A stretch of DNA of 11,175 nt from Conexibacter sp. (GCA_025964215.1 JAOPZG010000527.1:1-11175); one strand, 5' to 3'. Positions 1 through 7,853 are shown, counted from the stretch's first letter. Notes: generated by a model not told the origin, from the letters alone. Made by a program: numbers and translations.

Positions 1-263
1 CGCGCCTCGGCGCGATCCACACCGTCGAGGTCCCGCTCGTCTTCGGGACCTACGGCGACGGCGACGCCGGCACGCGCCTCGCCGGCGACACGCTGCGCGC
101 CGTCGCGGTCTCGCAGGCCATGCAGCGCACCTGGGCGGCCTTCGTCAACGGCGAGGACCCGGCCTGGGCCGCGGTCCCCGCGAGCGGCGCGGCGCCCGAG
201 GTCGGGACCTTCGGCGGGGCCGGAGATCCCTTCCGCAAGGTGCCCGACTGTACGCGGCAGTAA
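1..263 (+). CDS. Carboxylesterase type B family, C-terminal part (5' end outside window)
   Basis: Only the last 86 codons are present, read in the frame that ends at the TAA at 261-263. The peptide opens with GAIHTVEVPLVFG, which matches the block around the catalytic His of type-B carboxylesterases (p-nitrobenzyl esterase/cholinesterase fold); the likely catalytic His is encoded at 18-20. It continues with SQAMQRTWAAFVNGEDP, the usual C-terminal helix pattern (S-x-x-M-x-x-x-W-x-x-F-x-x-x-x-x-P). The family hydrolyses carboxylic esters with a Ser-Glu/Asp-His triad. The Ser and acid would be upstream of the window, so activity cannot be judged. The gene lies 82 bases before the importer operon on the same strand, so it may be co-transcribed and may release the importer's substrate from an ester; that link is inference. 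Confidence 0.82.
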   Translation, partial: RLGAIHTVEVPLVFGTYGDGDAGTRLAGDTLRAVAVSQAMQRTWAAFVNGEDPAWAAVPASGAAPEVGTFGGAGDPFRKVPDCTRQ

Positions 264-345
264 AAACTGGACACACTTTGGCGAGTCGTGTACGGTCGGC
301 GAACCGGGACGATTCCCAGTCCTTGGGTCGAGGAGAGAGAGGCGC
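264..345 (+). promoter_or_regulatory. Intergenic leader before the importer operon
   Basis: This 82-base gap separates the esterase stop from the first ATPase gene and is the largest gap on this side. It begins with a short A/T-rich run (TAAAAACT), rare in this window. It holds an imperfect inverted repeat, GGACAC (269-274) and GTGTAC (288-293), matching at 5 of 6 positions and centred near 281, which could be a weak operator. No convincing -35/-10 pair with normal spacing and no T-tailed terminator were found. A clear Shine-Dalgarno AGGAG (331-335) lies 10 bases before the ATG at 346. Calling this a promoter region rests on position only. Confidence 0.25.
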
Positions 346-1120
346 ATGGCCGACGTGTTGGTCACCGAGGGGCTGCGGGTCACGTACGGCGGCGTCGTCG
401 CCGTCGACGCCGTCGACCTCGCCGTGCCCGAGGGCCAGGTCACGGGCCTGATCGGCCCCAACGGCGCCGGCAAGACCTCCATGATCGACGCGCTCACCGG
501 CTACCACCTGCCGAGCGCCGGGACCGTGCGCTTCGCCGGCGACGACGTCACGCGGCTGCGTCCGCACCTGCGCGCCCGCCGCGGCCTCGCCCGCACCTTC
601 CAGTCGATCGAGCTCTTCGACGACCTCACCGTGCAGGAGAACCTCCTGGTCGCCCGCGAGCGCATCGGCGTCGCCCGCGCGCTCCGCGACCTCCTGCTGC
701 CGCTCGGCACGGGCGACGCCGACGCCTCGGCCGCCGACGTCGACTGGGCGCTCGAGCTGACCGGCCTCGCCGACGTCGCCGACCGCCTGCCCTCCGAGCT
801 CTCCCATGGCCGCCGCAAGCTCGTCGGCGTCGCCCGCGCGCTCGCCATGCGCCCGCGCCTCGTCCTGCTCGACGAGCCCGCCGCGGGCCTCGACACCGAC
901 GAGAGCCAGGAGCTCGGCGCGCGCCTGCGCGACATGCCCGGCGAGGGCGTCACCGTCCTGCTCGTCGACCACGACATGGGCCTCGTGCTCGGGATCTGCG
1001 ACGCCGTGCACGTCCTGGACTTCGGGCGCCTGATCGCCGCGGGCACGCCCGCGCAGATCCGCGACGACCCCGCCGTCATCGCCGCCTACCTCGGCGGCGC
1101 GCGCGAGGAGGAGACCCCCG

Positions 1121-1128
<8 letters not shown>
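346..1128 (+). CDS. livG: HAAT-family ABC importer ATP-binding protein, LivG-like
   Basis: A 260-residue cytoplasmic ATPase that would power import together with the LivF-like subunit and the fused permease. Walker A is GPNGAGKT (37-44), the Q-loop Gln is Q86 in ARTFQSIELF, Walker B with the catalytic Glu is LVLLDEP (172-178), and the H-loop His is H209 in LLVDHDMGLVL. The phrases FQSIELFDDLTVQENL and VDHDMGLVLGICD are characteristic of LivG rather than LivF. The signature motif is LSHGRRK (152-158) where LivG proteins usually have LSYGQQR, so the usual Gln is Arg. The ATG at 346 is preceded by AGGAG at 331-335. The stop overlaps the start of the next gene by 8 bases, which implies translational coupling. 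Family assignment is firm; the substrate is unknown, so the symbol denotes family only. Confidence 0.93.
1106..1111 (+). promoter_or_regulatory. Strong ribosome binding site for the TTG-started LivF-like gene
   Basis: A perfect AGGAGG lies inside the end of the LivG-like gene, 9 bases before the TTG at 1121. It supports TTG as the true start: no ATG or GTG is better placed, and the encoded start MPDAPLLELDGLDAGY matches the usual N-terminus of LivF proteins. Confidence 0.8.
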
Positions 1129-1852
<724 letters not shown>

Positions 1853-1858
1853 ACACAA

Positions 1859-1864
1859 GAGGAG
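1859..1864 (+). promoter_or_regulatory. Ribosome binding site that decides the binding-protein start
   Basis: GAGGAG lies 13 bases before the ATG at 1878. The in-frame GTG at 1866 is only one base after this site and is too close to be served by it. The ATG also gives a clean lipoprotein signal peptide beginning MKSSIRW, so ATG 1878 is preferred. Confidence 0.65.
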
Positions 1865-1877
1865 AGTGCTCACCATC

Positions 1878-3173
1878 ATGAAGTCATCCATCCGCTGGGT
1901 CCCGGGGTTGAGTGCCCTGGTGCTCACCGCGGCGCTGGCCGCAGGGTGCGGCAGCGACGACAAGAAGTCCACCGACACGGCGGCGGCGACGCCCGCAGCG
2001 TCGACGTCGACCACGGCCGCGGCGCCGGACACGTCCTCCGCGCTCGGCACGGCCAAGAAGGCCACCGGCACGCCGGTCGTCCTCGGCCTGCTGAACCTGG
2101 AGTCCGGGCCGGTCACGTTCCCCGAGTACCGCCAAGCCGCGGAGGCCGCGGTCAAGTACGTCAACGACTACAAGGGCGGCATCGGCGGCCACCCGGTCAA
2201 GATCGAGGCGTGCGCGACCGACGGCCAGCCGTCGACCTCCTCGCGCTGCGCCAACCAGCTCGTCGACAAGAAGCCGGCGATGATCCTGGGCGGCGCCGAC
2301 ACGGGCGCGCCGGGCGCGTTCCCGGTGTACAAGCGCGCGAGCCTCGCCTACGTGGGCGGCATCCCGTTCACGCCGGCGGAGTCCAACAGCCCGGACGCGA
2401 TCCAGTTCATCTCGATCTCGGTCGGCGACAACGCCGCGGCCGTCCAGTACGCCAAGGAGAAGCTCGGCGTCAAGAAGGCGGCGGTCCTCTACACCGACGA
2501 CACGCAGGGCAAGTTCACCGGGTTGGGCGTCATCGTCCCGGCGATGAAGGCCGCGGGCATCGACGCCAAGTCGATCCCGGTCGCGCCGAACGCCGCCGAC
2601 CTCTCGTCGGTCGCCGCCTCGGCGGTCTCGAGCTCGCCCGACCTGATCTACGTCAACTCGCCCAACGCGTGCCCCGCGCTGCTGAAGGCGCTGAAGTCGG
2701 TCGGCTCGACGGCGAAGATCATGGGCATCGACCCGTGCACCTCGCCGCCCGCGCTGAAGACGGCGGGCGACGCGGCCGAGGGCCTCTACTTCGCGCAGCC
2801 GTTCGAGTCGCTGGACAGCGGCACGGCGGACGCGAACCTGATGCTCGCGGCCGTCCAGAAGTACGGCCCGAAGGACCTCGCGCTGGACTCCATCGCCCAG
2901 GCCGGGTTCGCCTCGGTGATGAACATCCAGGCCAAGCTCGACCCGCTCGGGGTCGACGGCCTCAACAAGGCGTCCATCCTGAAGGCCTTCAAGACGGGCA
3001 CCGACAACCCCGGCTTCCTCGCGCACGAGTACACGTGCGACGGCAAGCAGCTCGCCGGCAACGAGTCGGTCTGCAACACCTACCAGCTCATCAAGCAGGT
3101 CAAGGGCGGCAAGGTCACCACGGTCGACAAGACCTGGGTCTCCGGAGCCTCGCTCTACAAGCCCGGCGCCTAG
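1878..3173 (+). CDS. HAAT-family extracellular substrate-binding lipoprotein
   Basis: A 431-residue type I periplasmic-binding-protein fold (Peripla_BP_6 family) that would capture the ligand outside the membrane and deliver it to the permease. The signal peptide has Lys2 and Arg6, a hydrophobic core, and the lipobox LAAGC with lipidated Cys24. A low-complexity Asp/Lys then Ala/Thr/Ser linker (about 26-55) tethers the domain. The fold begins near TPVVLGLLNLESG, followed by the family-typical AAEAAVKYVND-GGIGGHPVKI and a second-lobe strand KKAAVLYTDD. The mature domain holds six Cys (112, 124, 265, 287, 387, 399) in three close sequential pairs, suggesting three disulfides. Its position between the ATPases and the permease is unusual, and the hairpin after it may favour its expression. 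I cannot tell the ligand: amino acids and aromatic acids both occur in this family. Confidence 0.92.
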   Translation: MKSSIRWVPGLSALVLTAALAAGCGSDDKKSTDTAAATPAASTSTTAAAPDTSSALGTAKKATGTPVVLGLLNLESGPVTFPEYRQAAEAAVKYVNDYKGGIGGHPVKIEACATDGQPSTSSRCANQLVDKKPAMILGGADTGAPGAFPVYKRASLAYVGGIPFTPAESNSPDAIQFISISVGDNAAAVQYAKEKLGVKKAAVLYTDDTQGKFTGLGVIVPAMKAAGIDAKSIPVAPNAADLSSVAASAVSSSPDLIYVNSPNACPALLKALKSVGSTAKIMGIDPCTSPPALKTAGDAAEGLYFAQPFESLDSGTADANLMLAAVQKYGPKDLALDSIAQAGFASVMNIQAKLDPLGVDGLNKASILKAFKTGTDNPGFLAHEYTCDGKQLAGNESVCNTYQLIKQVKGGKVTTVDKTWVSGASLYKPGA

Positions 3174-3180
3174 TCCCACA

Positions 3181-3213
3181 CCGGAGCCGCGCCCGAGCAG
3201 GGCGCGGCTCCGG
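3181..3213 (+). terminator. Perfect 14-bp hairpin between binding-protein and permease genes
   Basis: CCGGAGCCGCGCCC (3181-3194), loop GAGCA (3195-3199) and GGGCGCGGCTCCGG (3200-3213) form a perfect 14-bp stem, nearly all G:C. It starts 7 bases after the binding-protein stop. No T-tract follows, so it is not a classical intrinsic terminator, though T-less hairpins can act as partial terminators in high-GC actinobacteria. In binding-protein operons such a hairpin commonly protects the upstream mRNA or attenuates downstream genes, allowing excess binding protein. The structure is seen; the role is inferred. Confidence 0.7.
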
Positions 3214-3251
3214 ACGGGACCCGGCACGACCCAAGGCACAGCACTTCCCCC

Positions 3252-5273
3252 ATGTCGTCCTACATCCTCTTCCTCCTGCTGGGCCTCGGGTCCGGCGCCG
3301 TCTACGCGATGCTCGCGCTCGGCCTGGTGCTCAAGCACCGCGCCGCCGGCGTCGTCGACTTCGGCCACGGCGCCGTGGCGATGTTCATCGCCTACGTCTA
3401 CCTCGGCCTGCGCGCCGACGGGACGCTGCAGTTCCCGTGGATCGTGATCCCGCACGAGCTGACGCTGCGCAGCTCCGGCCTCGCGACGATCCCGGCGATG
3501 GTGGTGGCCTTGGTCTACGCCGCGATCCTCGGCGTGGTCATGTACTGGACGATCTACCGGCCGCTGCGCCACGCGACGCCGCTGACGCGCGTCTGCGCCT
3601 CGGTCGGCACGATGCTCGCGCTCCAGGCGATCGCGGTCCTCAACTACGGCACGACGGCGAAGTCCACGCCGACGATCCTGCCGTCCTCGCCGCTGAAGAT
3701 CGGCGACATCACGATCCCGAGCGACCGGCTGTGGCTCGCGGGGATCGTCATCCTGCTGGCCGCCGCGCTCGGCGCCGTCTACCGCTACACGCGCTTCGGG
3801 CTCGCCACGCGCGCGAGCGCCGAGAACGAGCGCGGCGCCGCGCTGGTCGGGCTCTCGGCGACGCGGATCGCGCTCGGCAACTGGGTCCTCGCGACGCTGC
3901 TCGCGGGCCTGGCCGGGATCCTGATCGCGCCGATCTCGACGGTCGACCCCACGTCCTACACCTTGTTCATCGTCCCGGCGCTGGGCTGCGCGCTGATCGC
4001 GCGCTTCACCTCGTTCGGCGTCGCGGCGGCCGCGGGCCTCGCGCTCGGGATGCTCCAGTCGGAGATCACGAAGCTGCTGAGCGTCTGGTCGTGGCTGCCG
4101 GAGCAGGGGCTGCCGCAGGCGATCCCGTTCCTGTTCATCGTGGTCGCGATGACGATGCTCTCGCGCGGCGTCGGCGCGCGCGGCGGGACGGTCGAGCTCC
4201 AGAACCCGTCGCTCGGGCGCCCGTCGCGGCCGTACGCCACCACCTTGCTCTGCTTCGTGGCGGGGATCGTCATCCTGATGGCCTTGCACGGCTCGCTGCG
4301 CACGGCGTTCATCGCGTCGCTCGTGTGGATCGTGCTGTCGCTCTCGCTGACCGTGCTCACCGGCTACGTCGGGCAGGTCTCGCTCGCGCAGATGTCGTTC
4401 GCCGGGCTGAGCGGCTTCGTCCTGAGCCACCTCACGGCCGGCGCGGGGCTGCCGTTCATCCTGGCCCTGCCGCTGGCGTCGCTGGCCGCGGTGCCGCTCG
4501 GGTTGCTGATCGGGTTGCCCGCGCTGCGGCTGCGCGGCGTCAACCTCGCGGTCGTCACGCTGGCCGCGGCGTTCGCGCTCGACGCGCTGGTCTTCAACTC
4601 CACGTGGTTCGGCGGCGGGCTCGCGGGCCGCGCGATCCCGACGCCGAAGCTCTTCGGCTGGGACCTCGGGATCGCCAAGGGCGACACCTACCCGCGCGTG
4701 ATCTTCGGCGTCGTCGTCCTGCTCTTCACCTGCGGCGCCGGCCTGCTCGTCGCGCGGCTGCGGACCGCGCCGGCGGGGCGGATGATGATCGCGGTGCGCT
4801 CCAACGAGCGCGCGGCCGCGGCGGCGGGCATCGACGTCGCCCGGACCAAGTTGTTGGCCTTCGGCCTGTCGGCGTTCATCGCCGGGCTCGGCGGCACGCT
4901 CTTCGCCTACCAGCAGCAGAACATCTCGCCGCCGTCGTTCGCGGTCTTCACGTCGCTGAGCCTGCTGGCCGTCACCTACGTGGCCGGAGTCGGGCGGATC
5001 GCGGGCGCGGTCGTCGCCGGGATCATGCTGTCGAGCACCGGCCTGTTCGTGACGGCCGCCGACAAGTGGTTCGGCGTCGGCGAGTACCAGGCGCTGGTCG
5101 CGGGCGTCGCGCTGACGCTGACGGCGATCAAGCAGCCCGACGGGATCGCGGCGAGCCCGCCGCCGCCGCTGGTGGCGCTCGGGAAGAAGCTGTCGGGCGT
5201 GTGGGCGGGGCGGCGGAACGGCGACACGGCGCCGCCCGCGGCGACGCCGGTCGGCGGGGTGGTCGAGCGGTGA
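3252..5273 (+). CDS. Fused HAAT-family ABC permease (LivH-LivM in one chain)
   Basis: A 673-residue integral membrane protein that would form the whole membrane channel of the importer. The N-terminal half (about 1-305) is LivH-like: GLGSGAVYAMLALGLVLKHR and VDFGHG at the start, and the cytoplasmic-loop block RASAENERGAALVGLSATRI then ATLLAGLAGILIAP (187-227). A hydrophilic linker (about 306-328) leads to a LivM-like half: LTGYVGQVSLAQMSFAG (370-386), IGLPALRLRGVNLAVVTLA (420-438), and the EAA-type loop VRSNERAAAAAGIDVARTK with FGLSAFIAGLGGTLFAY (515-553). The C-terminus is a Pro/Ala-rich tail. LivH and LivM are normally separate proteins of about 300 residues each. The ATG at 3252 has only a weak AAGG (3233-3236) upstream. 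The stop overlaps the next start as GTGA. Confidence 0.93.
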   Translation: MSSYILFLLLGLGSGAVYAMLALGLVLKHRAAGVVDFGHGAVAMFIAYVYLGLRADGTLQFPWIVIPHELTLRSSGLATIPAMVVALVYAAILGVVMYWTIYRPLRHATPLTRVCASVGTMLALQAIAVLNYGTTAKSTPTILPSSPLKIGDITIPSDRLWLAGIVILLAAALGAVYRYTRFGLATRASAENERGAALVGLSATRIALGNWVLATLLAGLAGILIAPISTVDPTSYTLFIVPALGCALIARFTSFGVAAAAGLALGMLQSEITKLLSVWSWLPEQGLPQAIPFLFIVVAMTMLSRGVGARGGTVELQNPSLGRPSRPYATTLLCFVAGIVILMALHGSLRTAFIASLVWIVLSLSLTVLTGYVGQVSLAQMSFAGLSGFVLSHLTAGAGLPFILALPLASLAAVPLGLLIGLPALRLRGVNLAVVTLAAAFALDALVFNSTWFGGGLAGRAIPTPKLFGWDLGIAKGDTYPRVIFGVVVLLFTCGAGLLVARLRTAPAGRMMIAVRSNERAAAAAGIDVARTKLLAFGLSAFIAGLGGTLFAYQQQNISPPSFAVFTSLSLLAVTYVAGVGRIAGAVVAGIMLSSTGLFVTAADKWFGVGEYQALVAGVALTLTAIKQPDGIAASPPPPLVALGKKLSGVWAGRRNGDTAPPAATPVGGVVER

Positions 5274-5677
5274 CGACGGTCGATCACGTCGGGCTGAGCG
5301 TGGCCGACCTCGCCGCCGCGGTCGTGTTCTACGACGCGGCGTTCGGGTTCGCCTCGGAGTTCGCGTTCGAGCTGGGGCGGGACGAGGTCCGCGGCGCGAT
5401 GCTGCGGCATGCGAGCGGCGCGCGGATCGAGCTCTTCGAGCGACCGGGCGCCGATGACGGCATCCAGGGGCGCGATCCGATCGGCGCGCTGGCGACGCGC
5501 GGCTACGGCCACGTCGCGCTGGCGACCGCCGACCTGGAGGCGCTGCACGACCATGCGGTCGCCGCCGGCGCGCGGTCGGTCTTCCCGCCGGGCCAGTCCC
5601 CGGAGCCGGGCGTGCGCTTCGCGTTCCTGGCCGACCCGGAGGGCAACCTGGTGGAGTTGGTCGAGCGCGCTTCATGA
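5270..5677 (+). CDS. VOC superfamily (glyoxalase/dioxygenase fold) protein
   Basis: A 135-residue protein with two beta-alpha-beta-beta-beta modules, the basic size of the vicinal oxygen chelate superfamily. It begins VDHVGLSVADLAAAVVFYDAAFGF, a standard VOC first module, and ends FLADPEGNLVELVE. Candidate metal ligands are H6, E54 (RIELFE), H81 (YGHVALAT) and E129 (NLVELVE), so metal binding looks intact. Members include epimerases, glyoxalases, extradiol ring-cleavage dioxygenases and resistance proteins; the fold alone does not say which. The GTG start at 5270 overlaps the permease stop by 4 bases (GTGA), and the stop overlaps the SDR start (ATGA). This coupling ties the enzyme to the importer, which suggests it acts on the imported compound. 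Confidence 0.85.
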   Translation: MTTVDHVGLSVADLAAAVVFYDAAFGFASEFAFELGRDEVRGAMLRHASGARIELFERPGADDGIQGRDPIGALATRGYGHVALATADLEALHDHAVAAGARSVFPPGQSPEPGVRFAFLADPEGNLVELVERAS

Positions 5678-6444
5678 CCGGGCGGCTGGAGGGGAAGGTC
5701 GCGTTCATCACCGGCACGGCCGGCGGGCAGGGCGCGGCGGCGGCTCGCCTCTTCGCGGCGGAGGGCGCGGCCGTGATCGGCTGCGACCTGCTGGAGGAGG
5801 GCGCGCGTGCCGTCGACGCGGAGATCGCCGCGGCCGGGGGACGTTGCCGCTCGTGGGCGCCCGTCAACCTCGCGGATCTCGACGCCGCGGCCGCGTGGGT
5901 CGCGGCGGGCGTGGAGGAGGCCGGGGGGATCGACATCCTCTACAACAACGCCTCGGCTCCGCGGGTCGGGCCGTGGGACGAGCTGACCTGGGACGACTGG
6001 CGCTTCACGCTCCACAACGAGCTGGACCTGATCTACACGGTGACCAAGGCGGCGTGGCCGCACTTGGTCGCGCGGGGCGGCGGCGTGATCGTCAACACGG
6101 CGTCGGTCAGCGCGCACCGCGGCGCGACGTTCACCGAGCAGGCCGCGCACGGCGCCGCGAAGGGCGGCGTCCTGGCGATGACGCGGCACCTCGCGGCGTC
6201 CGGCGCCGCGCACGGAATCCGGGCCAACTCCATCAGCCCGGGCCTGATCGTCACGCCGCAGATCGCGCCGTTCCTCGAGGACCCGTCGCACCCGATGCAC
6301 GGGATGCGCGAGGCGCATCCGCTCGGGCGGCTGGGTGAGCCGGAGGACGTGGCGAAGGTCGCGCTCTTCCTCGCGTCGGACGACGCGGCCTACCTCAATG
6401 CCATCGACATCATCGTCGATGGCGGGCAGGCGGTGATCGTGTGA
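5674..6444 (+). CDS. Classical-type SDR oxidoreductase with His at the catalytic Tyr position
   Basis: A 256-residue Rossmann-fold protein of usual classical SDR length. The cofactor motif TGTAGGQG fits TGxxxGxG (13-20), Asp38 at the end of the second strand (VIGCDL) suggests NAD(H), and NNAS (91-94) replaces NNAG. S144 in IVNTASVSAHRG is the expected catalytic Ser, and RANSISPGLIVTP (184-196) is the usual post-catalytic loop. Where classical SDRs have YxxxK, this protein has H159-G-A-A-K163, so the catalytic Tyr is replaced by His, encoded by CAC at 6148-6150. The surrounding fold is well preserved, so this looks like a divergent subfamily rather than decay. It may still be a dehydrogenase with altered chemistry, or may only bind cofactor. 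It is coupled to the VOC gene (ATGA) and to the next gene (GTGA). Confidence 0.9.
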   Translation: MTGRLEGKVAFITGTAGGQGAAAARLFAAEGAAVIGCDLLEEGARAVDAEIAAAGGRCRSWAPVNLADLDAAAAWVAAGVEEAGGIDILYNNASAPRVGPWDELTWDDWRFTLHNELDLIYTVTKAAWPHLVARGGGVIVNTASVSAHRGATFTEQAAHGAAKGGVLAMTRHLAASGAAHGIRANSISPGLIVTPQIAPFLEDPSHPMHGMREAHPLGRLGEPEDVAKVALFLASDDAAYLNAIDIIVDGGQAVIV

Positions 6445-7853
6445 GCGGCGTCCGCGGCGCGTTGCTCTGGCGCGGCGAGGACGGCTACGAGGAGGCGCGC
6501 GTCGGGCGCGTCTTCAACGCGCGGCGGCCGGAGCGCTACCCGGCGGGCGTGCTGCTCGCGGCCGACGAGGAGGACGTCGCGGCGGGCGTCCGGCTCGCGC
6601 GGGCGCGCGGGCTGCGCGTGAGCGTCCGGGCGGGCGGCCACAGCTGGGCGGCGTGGAGCGTGCGCGACGACGCGCTGCTGATCGACCTGGGGTCGTTGCG
6701 CGAGCTGTCGTATGACCCGGCGACGCACGTCGCCACCGCGAGCCCGGCGATCAAGGGCGGCGAGGAGCTCGCGCCGTTCCTGGAGTCCCACGGGCGCAGC
6801 TTCCCGGGCGGCCACTGCCCGAGCGTCGGCATCGGCGGGTTCCTCCTCCAGGGCGGCCAGGGGTGGAACAGCCGGACGTGGGGATGGGGCTGCGAGAACG
6901 TCGTCGGGGTCGACGTCGTGACTGCCGACGGCGAGCTGGTCCACGCGAGCGAGACCGAGAACGAGGACCTGCTCTGGGCCGCGCGCGGGGCGGGGCCGGG
7001 CTACCCGGCGATCGTGACGCGCTTCCACCTGCGCACGCACCCGCGGCCGGCGGCGATGGTGCAGGACACGTGGACCTTCGCGCTTGAGGACCTCGAGCCG
7101 TTGTTGGTGTGGTTGCACGAGCTGCTGCCGACGCTGGAGCGCGTGGTCGAGCCGGTGATCGCCGCGACGCGGCTACCGGACGTCCCGCTCCATGATGGTG
7201 TGGAACGTCCGGACGGGCCGGTGCTGCTGCTGCACACGACGGCGATGTGCGCGCGCGCCGAGGACGCCGACGGGGTCTTCGCGCCGCTCGACGGCTGCCC
7301 GCTGGCCGGCCGCGCGCTCGGCCACGTCCGGGGGCCGACGACGATCGCCGAGGAGAACGCGGCGCAGGCGGTGCAGAACCCCGAGGGCCACCGCTACGCC
7401 GTCGACTGCACGTGGAGCGACGCGACCGCCGAGCAGCTCGCGCCGTTGTTGAAGGACGTGTGGGGTGGCCTGCCGACCGAGCACTCGTTCTCGATCTGGT
7501 ACGGCTGGGCGCCGGTCCGGCCGCTGCCCGACATGGCGTTCTCGATCGAGGCCAACGTCTACCTCGCGACCTACGTGATCTCCGCCGACGAGGCCGACGA
7601 CGAGCGCCACCGCACGTGGGTCCACGAGCAGATGGGGCGGGTCGCGGCGGTCGAGGGCCGCGGCGTCTACCTCGGCGACACGGACTTCACGCGGCGGCCG
7701 GACCGGTTCCTGTCGCCGGCGGCGTTCGCGCGGCTGGAGGCGATCCGTGCGGCGCGCGATCCCGGCGGCGTGATCTGCGGGTACTTGATCGCCGACGGCG
7801 CCGAGCTCAACGCAGCACCAGCCCGCCGTCCGGGCACAGCACCTGCCCGGTGA
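6441..7853 (+). CDS. Berberine-bridge-type FAD oxidoreductase, likely bicovalent flavin
   Basis: A 470-residue PCMH-type (FAD_binding_4) flavoprotein. The FAD domain includes SVRAGGHSWAAWS with H67, the usual 8-alpha-histidyl site, and GGHCPSVGIGG with C126, the usual 6-S-cysteinyl site of the berberine-bridge/glucooligosaccharide-oxidase group. ENVVGVDVVTADGEL (152-166) and LLWAARGAGPGYPAIVTRFHLR (177-198) are standard family blocks. The C-terminal part ends with RLEAIRAARDPGGVI, matching the berberine-bridge C-terminal domain. Members oxidise alcohols, sugars, alkaloids and cannabinoid or terpenoid precursors, usually using O2. No signal peptide is seen, so it is probably cytoplasmic. The GTG start at 6441 has AGGCGG (6428-6433) upstream and overlaps the SDR stop by 4 bases. 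The last 47 bases overlap the end of a convergent gene. Confidence 0.9.
   Translation: MSGVRGALLWRGEDGYEEARVGRVFNARRPERYPAGVLLAADEEDVAAGVRLARARGLRVSVRAGGHSWAAWSVRDDALLIDLGSLRELSYDPATHVATASPAIKGGEELAPFLESHGRSFPGGHCPSVGIGGFLLQGGQGWNSRTWGWGCENVVGVDVVTADGELVHASETENEDLLWAARGAGPGYPAIVTRFHLRTHPRPAAMVQDTWTFALEDLEPLLVWLHELLPTLERVVEPVIAATRLPDVPLHDGVERPDGPVLLLHTTAMCARAEDADGVFAPLDGCPLAGRALGHVRGPTTIAEENAAQAVQNPEGHRYAVDCTWSDATAEQLAPLLKDVWGGLPTEHSFSIWYGWAPVRPLPDMAFSIEANVYLATYVISADEADDERHRTWVHEQMGRVAAVEGRGVYLGDTDFTRRPDRFLSPAAFARLEAIRAARDPGGVICGYLIADGAELNAAPARRPGTAPAR

Noticed and set aside
301..328. Short stems such as GGGA/TCCC and CCCA/TGGG before the first ATPase gene
   Set aside because: Four-base arms that overlap each other are expected by chance in GC-rich DNA; no leader peptide or riboswitch layout was seen.
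145..1011. Minus-strand open frame of 288 codons opposite the LivG-like gene
   Set aside because: It is a shadow of the ATPase gene with composition-driven sequence and no domain or ribosome site.
1866..1868. GTG as the start of the binding protein
   Set aside because: It sits one base after the GAGGAG ribosome site and would add four residues before a normal signal peptide; the ATG at 1878 fits better.
1946..5269. Plus-strand open frame upstream of and in frame with the VOC gene
   Set aside because: Everything before 5270 is low-complexity Arg/Gly/Ala shadow of the binding-protein and permease genes. Only the part from the GTG at 5270 has VOC family sequence and a sensible junction.
1884..5936. 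Antisense open frame of 1350 codons across the importer genes
   Set aside because: It is Arg/Asp/Gly/Ala-rich with no recognisable domain, and lies opposite strongly conserved genes. Long antisense frames are expected at this GC content, where stop codons are rare.
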